Assembly (NCBI GenBank): GCA_020881915.1
Contig: JAJFPB010000013.1
Span: forward strand, 868,001 to 932,000
Direction of reading: 5' to 3'
Source: Paramyrothecium sp. XJ0827
Taxonomy: Eukaryota; Ascomycota; Sordariomycetes; Hypocreales; Stachybotryaceae
Length of the DNA stretch: 64,000 nucleotides
The first letter of the stretch is position 1, and every line of letters starts with the position of its first letter. The position numbers were made by a program, and so were the translations under genes. Of the stretch, positions 57,911 to 64,000 are shown piece by piece. The notes under the pieces are model-generated. The model saw nothing but the letters and a program-made list of their open reading frames with translations, was not told where the DNA came from and did no database searches.

Positions 57911-58486
57911 TCAAGATGTCCAGTGCCACAATGCCGCGTTTCTAGAGCTTTATGGCCTGGTTCGGGTTTCTCTCAGGTGCAGTCCTGTACTGTTCATTCA
58001 GTATTGCTATGTTCCTTATTGGCATAAGTATGGACAGATCATCCACAGAATGGTCGTCGGTTAGTATTTCTATGGCTTTGAAGGCTATATGAACTACTTA
58101 CGATTCAATTCGCGCTCTTCCCTGCCTCCTAATGACATCACAAATTCGGAACAACTGGGATTTGACATATTATTGCGCATCAAGATTGCTCGCATGGCCA
58201 TGGGCTACCTCACATCGTGGAGAACATTCCCGATATCAGATCCAACATCCTCATTTACTAATGGTTCTTCCAAGCACAAATTTTTCAACCATCGAAGGCA
58301 CCTTGCGTGAAAATATCAGCTCTGCCAATTGACTCACGGCGTTTCACGACCTAGCGGATCGAATCCGGAATCACACTCCAATTCCATCTCCCTCTCCCCC
58401 TCCCTAGCACTCCGCGTCTGGCCACAGTCCTTGCCCCGAGTACCACCAACTGTCAACCTGAGCACACCGATCGTGCCGTCGCTCAT
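57911..58486. other. intergenic
   Basis: Probable 3' regions of the two convergent genes on either side. No feature seen beyond a pyrimidine-rich patch near 58380-58410. Confidence 0.45.
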
Positions 58487-59737
58487 CTAATACACCAGGC
58501 TACGCAGTCCAATGTATGCCTTGGGATCTGCTTCATCTTCTCGTATCCCCTGCAGGTAGAAAAGTCTCGCTCTGAGCCTCCACAACCGGCATTCGAGACG
58601 TTCCACCCAGGCTTCCCACGTTCCCACCTCAGGACCCGACACCTCTTGCAGGATGTCGATCAACGCTCGTCGTATACCGTGCTCTCCCCTGTGAGGGAGA
58701 ACTCCGGGATGTTGTGACTGAAGTAGCGACCATTGCTGAAGGGTCGGTGCAGTGTGGATATTGTCGCACATCCAACTACACGCGCGCACTCCGAAAGCTA
58801 ACAGTCTTGCGAGGAGTGCTCTTTCCGCCGAGATGTTGGCCTTGCCGTCCACTTCCTCGGAGCCATCATCTCCTAGCTGCCCTTCGATCCAGTGCAGCGC
58901 ATTTACCTGAGCTGGTACCGCATCTGGCCCTCTGGCAAGCTCTGCCATTTGTCCTTTCACGCCATCGATAAGGAACACTAGCGCCTTCTTGATGACGTCC
59001 ATGGCGGCGGCGGAGACTCGTTGATTTCGATCGACACATCTGCTGTAAACCTGCCTCCCTTCGAAACGTATCATGGAGGCCTTGAGTGACTTATCCAGTT
59101 GCGCGTCCAGCTCCTTGCCAAGTCTCTTTAGCAAGGGTGTAACCCGGACTCGCCAATCCGAAATAGACCTGCCTGCAATGGTCTGCCAGGCCTTCTCTAC
59201 GTCACGCTCTCCACCTTTTTCCCATTCGCACTCCGGATCAGCCTCCGTCGCTTGTTCGCCCAGGCTGTTGAGGAGATCTTGGTCCAGGATCGTGGTAGTG
59301 CTTTCAGGCTCCTGTTTAAGCCTGCCGATGATGACCTTGCCTTGGCACCCGCTCAGCTGATTGGTGATCAAAACATGGCCGCATCCATGAAGGAGAAGAC
59401 GCTTTAGCTTCGGATACAACTCGGTAGGGTCCATGAAGTCGTTGACAATCGAGTTGGTATCGGACTCAAACTTTTCAATCTGGCTGCGCAATTCTGACAA
59501 CTCCGAGAGACCAAGTTTCTCCCTCCGTAGTGTCTTCATGTATCGCTCTGCCCTTTCAATATGCTCCCACATGCGATCGATGAGTTCGTCGTATACTTTG
59601 ACGCGATCGTCACGCTTCGTAGTGGCATAATCGGACCAATTTGCCTTAAGGCGTTTTCGCAGCGCCACGGCACGCCTAAGCTCGGGATCGAATGCAAGTA
59701 CCTCGCCCAGAAGCTTGGTGATTTGTTCTTCAGACAT
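58487..59737 (-). CDS. intact hypothetical protein, 416 aa, mostly helical
   Basis: A single uninterrupted frame with normal fungal codon use, starting MSEEQITKLLGEVLAFDPEL at 59737. It begins just downstream of a region without coding signal, and upstream frames are blocked. The product is charged and helical, rich in Leu, Glu, Arg and Lys, with probable coiled-coil between residues ~45 and ~95 (RAERYMKTLRREKLGL). There is no signal peptide and no membrane segment. A conserved core (LGEQATEADP, AWQTI, GRQVYSRC, ALHWIEGQL, ALLARLLAFG) is shared with the broken copy at 2-862. I know no function for this family. Intactness beside several broken neighbours suggests it is maintained. Confidence 0.75.
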   Translation of the reverse strand: MSEEQITKLLGEVLAFDPELRRAVALRKRLKANWSDYATTKRDDRVKVYDELIDRMWEHIERAERYMKTLRREKLGLSELSELRSQIEKFESDTNSIVNDFMDPTELYPKLKRLLLHGCGHVLITNQLSGCQGKVIIGRLKQEPESTTTILDQDLLNSLGEQATEADPECEWEKGGERDVEKAWQTIAGRSISDWRVRVTPLLKRLGKELDAQLDKSLKASMIRFEGRQVYSRCVDRNQRVSAAAMDVIKKALVFLIDGVKGQMAELARGPDAVPAQVNALHWIEGQLGDDGSEEVDGKANISAERALLARLLAFGVRACSWMCDNIHTAPTLQQWSLLQSQHPGVLPHRGEHGIRRALIDILQEVSGPEVGTWEAWVERLECRLWRLRARLFYLQGIREDEADPKAYIGLRSLVY

Positions 59738-62554
59738 TTTCCCTCCGACCAGGCTAGATCAGGCTCAGTGTTGGGTGTGGCGGGCCGGAAGAAGATGTTT
59801 CGGTACTGTTTTTCAGGGCAGGCAGATGAGGGGCGGAGATTTTGTTGGTTAGAATTGCCCTCAGGCGTACGATTTGCACCTGGACTACGCGTTTGCTTCA
59901 TCACTCACAATCAGTGCCGGACCGTAGCAGCTGGCCACTCCGCCCGCCCCTGCACTGCACCCGGTGGCGCAGAGTGTTGTGAGGGGAGGGGAATGCAAGC
60001 TATGTTTGGCAAGTGGGAATGCATTGTCTTGAGTTCACTTATCGCAAATCTGATGGATTAGGAGAATAGGTATGTTGAGCCACAGTATGGCAAAGCCAAG
60101 CCAAGAAGGCCTCGGTGTAAATGGGCCGCTTAAGTTACGAGCTACTGGGGCAGTCCCGGCAGGGAATCCTCTACGTGAACGATGTGATTCTCCAAATATC
60201 TCGGCGTTGAGGGCGGGGTTAACAAGACTCGTAATAATGCCGAAATTCATGCTCCTGGGGACATAGATACACCCGAAGCTGGGAAAATCGTGGCATTTCG
60301 TGGCTAGGTGTTGGTCAAAAGCCACCTGGTACTGATTGTCAATGCTCGTCAGCCAGTGACTTGACGTTGGGCACAACGAACGGATAACATCAAGCAAGCC
60401 ATGAACACAATCATGGGATATTCTTTAAGGCAAAGCAAGTTGATGAAGGTCGTAAGGTAACTTAAGATACTATCTTAGCTTGGTATCAATACGTCAGTCA
60501 GCCAATGACGGGCGCATGTCTCTCCCGGAAAGGAAAGTCAAATCATCCCTGTTGGATCATCAGCGCCGGGTTATTTCCGACCCCCACCTGTTCTCTGCCC
60601 TCTGCTCTCAATGGCGAGCTTGTTCGCCCCTGTTCCAGTATGCACAGGTAGGTAGCTTGGGTAGGCTGTCTAGTAAGACAAGACAAGTATCTCTTCCTCT
60701 GGATATCCAGAAGCATCACCTCGTGTTGGAGGTCACGTGTGTGGACGATCAAGTCTGTGGCAAACTGTATATAAGCGGTGACTCTTCCACCTCTCATTGT
60801 GTAATAAGTAACCTGCAATCTTTCCATTTCAACACCTCGATCTCCAGCAGCTTACCGCGTTGGCTTAACGACCGGTAGTTGTGTGTACGAAGCAGACCAA
60901 TAGGGGATTTTTGTCTTGGGCCGTACAGTATTTTGCCTATGCCTGTCTCACTCTCCTGTTAGCAATGTGATTTGTACGCTCCCGCTCGTCGGACTGATGG
61001 TTAGCTGCCCTCTTACCGTACCACCTACCCTATAGCTAATGAGGAAATTGAAACCCCAATACGAAAAAATCACTACACGCCAACTTCTCACATTAACAGA
61101 AGAGAATGCTTTTCCTATGTCGGTGCAAACCCCGACATTACATGCATTGCACTGACAGCAACATTCAGTCTCCACCTCCGCAATGGATGCTCCTACGCCC
61201 GACACTCTGCACATCCTTGACATCGGTCTCAGGACACCAAGGTGACGGCCCCTCGTAGTAACCACTCCGACCACGGACGCGACGACGTTAAATTTGCCAG
61301 CTTCCTGAACGACAACATATGTCTCTACTGGCGATAACCACCTTGTTAAGTTGAGACGCTTTTTCTAGTCGGGATAGATAGCTATCCTCGTCGAATCGCA
61401 GTCCATTTTCATCCCCTCCTGCGGGACCTTCGACGATGCGGCAAAGACCTTCGCGAATGCCTCGGCGACAAGTACGTGCTTGGGCTCTCCCATGCTTTCC
61501 CTTATATGGGTAAAAACTCGACTGCTCTAGCCTTACTCATGGCACACCAAGGACCCTCCCGCAAGAGAAAAATGCACCTTAACCCTCCCGTCGAACACTT
61601 CGTCGCGCAAGCCGACGTCAGGATAGACGGGGCTCAGGTATGGCACACTTATGTGACCAACAACTGCAGGCAATTGCTTGGGGAAGAGGTTGACTAGCCT
61701 ACCGCCGTCAATAATTGCGTTGTCGTACAGACGGGGAATTCTGTGATGGACTGCCGTCTTTTCAGGACCAACCGAACCAACCCTGATCTCCCGTCGCGAG
61801 GGTAGCAGCAGCACGGCCTGGCTCCTCGAGGAAGCCACAGCAATCTCCCCAACTCCATCGAATGCCTGACAGAGAACCCTGGAAGGCAGGAATACAGCGA
61901 CTGAAGATCTTCCGGGCTAGTGTAGGCCCTAGCGACGACTGCACCTTTCTCCCCGAGCAAACAGACCACTCGTTTACTAGAATTTCTGGAGGGAAATTGC
62001 ACTTACATCCCGCTTCGCCCAGAACCATCCGAATATATTGGTGATGGCCGACATCAATGCATAGCACAGCTCGTGGCATTGCGGGTAGCACACCCGCATA
62101 GGCCATGCGAGTGCCAACAGAAGGAAAGACACAGGGCGGGGCAACATTGTGTATGAGTGTTGCTTGATAGAGATACTTCCAAGTACAGTCAAGTTCACAA
62201 TACATCTACCATGCATAGTAAGTGGCATTACATTGAGGCCTTACCTTATGAACCAGTCTGAAGGCGCCCTGACCACTTCATGGCATTATGCTTCCCTCGC
62301 ATCATTGATCACCAGACACATTACCCACCGCTCACCGCCCACTCGCTGTCCGCTCAGCATGCTTACAATAACTTGCCCGCCCCCACCTAGGCGCATTTCC
62401 AACTCTTATTACTACGCAGACATCTCATCCTAAGCTCTAAACCCGCTTGACCCTGCAATTATCTTATCACTTTTTATTAACCTCCCTTGGAAACGACCTG
62501 TACTTGGACTAAACTGCTTGCGACATAGGCTTCTGGACCGTCACCGAAGCCATA
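59738..62554. other. no gene supported
   Basis: Normal-GC sequence with many short overlapping frames on both strands. The minus-strand frames at about 61700-62230 and the plus-strand stretch 61370-61697 have some coding-like composition, but they need very short or unsupported introns and carry no motif that I know. I leave them uncalled. Confidence 0.4.
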
Positions 62555-63350
62555 ATGCAGTCGCCCCCGAGTCTGCCACCAAGCCCAACAGCATCGCGGC
62601 CTTCGCTTCCTGAGGCGGAGTTGACGTACCTGCTTCAAGGCAAAACAGGCGCCATTACCACCTTGCAACTTCACAAACCGGCCTTTTAGTATCTGGCCAC
62701 AAACGCTGTTGAGGAGGCCGACCGGTGGCGTGCCGCCCACACTTACAACGCCGATCCCAAGGCCCGGCTCCAAGTTGCCGATATCTACTCAGGGTACGCT
62801 GATATCGTTGCTAAGTGGGAACGAGGTGAAGGCCGGCATCCTTTTGTGAAGGGGAAATGGACCCCAAATCTGCATCGCGCAGGACTTGCCTACGCCTATG
62901 GTCAAAGTGTACACGTTGACGATGAGCAATGCCGCATAAATGTTGACCGCCCCCTGGTACAAATGCCACCCTCCTGTTGCCCTCTGTTTACCTACTAATG
63001 AGTCCTTCTAGCTGGCCTATAGCAGCGATGACGATGCAGTCTCACCGACTGAAGTAAACCGCGACTGCCTGGTTCGACATACGTTGGGGAAATTTAAGGA
63101 AGAAGGAGCGATCATCATATCCAACAAGGAATCAGAAGATGGCGAGGCCGGCTCTTCTCACGAGGCTGTGGATGGGTTACGGCCCTCGTACGCCACCGAA
63201 GACAAGACAACAACCGAAGCTAACAGCACGATGGTGAAGACAACTGGATCACAAAATGCTGCGTCTGGAACAAGCCTCTTGGACAAGGATGCCTTTGATG
63301 TCGAGTTGGAGATTGATGGCGACTATCATGATGTGAGGCATATACTATGA
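62555..63350 (+). pseudogene. unrecognised gene family member 2, one TAG
   Basis: Exon 1 62555-62956, intron 62957-63011 (GTACAA...TTCTAG, 55 bp, phase 0), exon 2 63012-63350 ending TGA. The frame holds except for TAG at 62687-62689 (codon 45, LHKPAF*YLAT), most simply a former CAG. It aligns with the gene at 52885-54047 from KP through ADP, AKWERGEG, WTPNLHRAG to the intron at the equivalent position, then an acidic SSDDD. The C-terminal half is Glu/Asp/Thr-rich and differs, with no internal duplication and no basic tail. A shorter product could start after the TAG only at Met codons far downstream, so it is probably inactive. Function unknown. Confidence 0.55.
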
Positions 63351-64000
63351 AGAACCTGACCATGGCCTCTTGCTCGGACCTGGTCCCGGGCCCGATGACA
63401 ATGTTTGTTGCGGTCCTTCAGGCTGCGCTAGTACAGAGCAGGCTAATTTGCTGAGTTTATCATGGGACAGAGGACGGAGAATAAATGATTGGTCGCTATT
63501 TGTTGCTTCAGCACTCAATTCTCGGCTACGAGACAGCATATATTAACACAATAAAATACTGTTGCAAACTGACCTTGATCCTACTTCCATACCGTTCTTA
63601 AATCACTGCTTTCCTCTATTAGCTTCTCTTTTCTTCGTTCATCGCTCGGTCACATCGTCCATTGGCTGGCCACGGGGGAAGGGGCGTCTGTTGAATTGAA
63701 TGCCGCCTCGCCGCTGCTTTCGCCGTTTGTGATGCCGCCTCATCTAGCCCTCTGACTCCCACGCCTATAGAGTACTTCAATAACCGGCGGAGGGGAAAGT
63801 CCCATCACGAAACTTGCGTCGCGGAAAAGTACAGGCCAGTTCGCATTCCACTGCCGCCATCATTGCTGGTTCCAGTAAAGGCGGGTTGGCGACGGCATGG
63901 GTACTACAGTTACATCAAGCTAGCAACCAGGCCCAAATGGTAATGACGAGGCCTCACGGCGTAGCTGGTAATTGTTTCATAAGAGGGTGAATGTTGAAGG
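63351..64000. other. no gene seen
   Basis: Normal-GC sequence to the right edge; no coding stretch supported. Confidence 0.45.

Noticed and set aside
61694..62228. Overlapping minus-strand frames that look partly coding
   Set aside because: Joining them needs an intron of about 30 bp or unsupported sites, and neither half has a known motif.

Overview
The window looks like nuclear DNA of a filamentous ascomycete (Pezizomycotina). The flanking genes have short GT-AG introns of about 50-110 bp. Between them lies a ~47 kb AT-rich block whose decay resembles repeat-induced point mutation (RIP: C-to-T in CpA, stop codons in every frame). The inserted transposons belong to fungal Fot1/pogo-like and hAT families. 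I cannot place the species.

Layout. (1) 1-4055, normal GC: a broken paralogue of the intact gene at 58487-59737, a tRNA-like sequence, and a frameshifted dynamin-type GTPase remnant. (2) 4056-50985, AT-rich block with almost no surviving host coding sequence. It carries five full-length Fot1/pogo-like elements of about 1.86 kb, named here A 8292-10150, B 37652-39510, C 12865-14725, D 22256-24116 and E 32917-34771. Each has 42-bp terminal inverted repeats (TIRs) and sits between TA dinucleotides. It also holds two copies of a 425-bp MITE with the same TIR plan, a large hAT transposon now in two pieces, and about ten short hAT-derived MITEs sharing the end CAGGCTTGGGAA, most with clear 8-bp target duplications. 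(3) 50986-64000, normal GC: an intact 416-aa gene, a probable four-exon small gene, and two members of an unrecognised family interrupted by TAG codons.

How the parts fit. The hAT transposase can be read almost completely. Exon 1 with its BED-finger CX2C lies at 7906-8240 on the plus strand; exons 2-11 lie at 37632-34850 on the minus strand. Both broken intron halves abut near-identical copies of the same pogo-like element (A and B) in opposite orientation. Flipping the segment between A and B rejoins hAT intron 1 with the correct phase, and at the other junction restores a repeat found unbroken three more times in the window. The simplest reading is an inversion of roughly 27-31 kb by recombination between A and B, or an assembly error at the same repeats. 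The hAT element, about 4.9 kb without its insertions, is the likely source family of the MITE swarm.

Activity. Element D encodes a complete 553-aa transposase. C keeps an intact catalytic core, with its zinc knuckle pushed out of frame. A, B and E have frameshifted transposases; A and B share one frameshift although both are recent, which points to mobilisation in trans. None of these elements shows RIP decay despite lying in RIP-ravaged DNA, so RIP appears weak or absent since they arrived.
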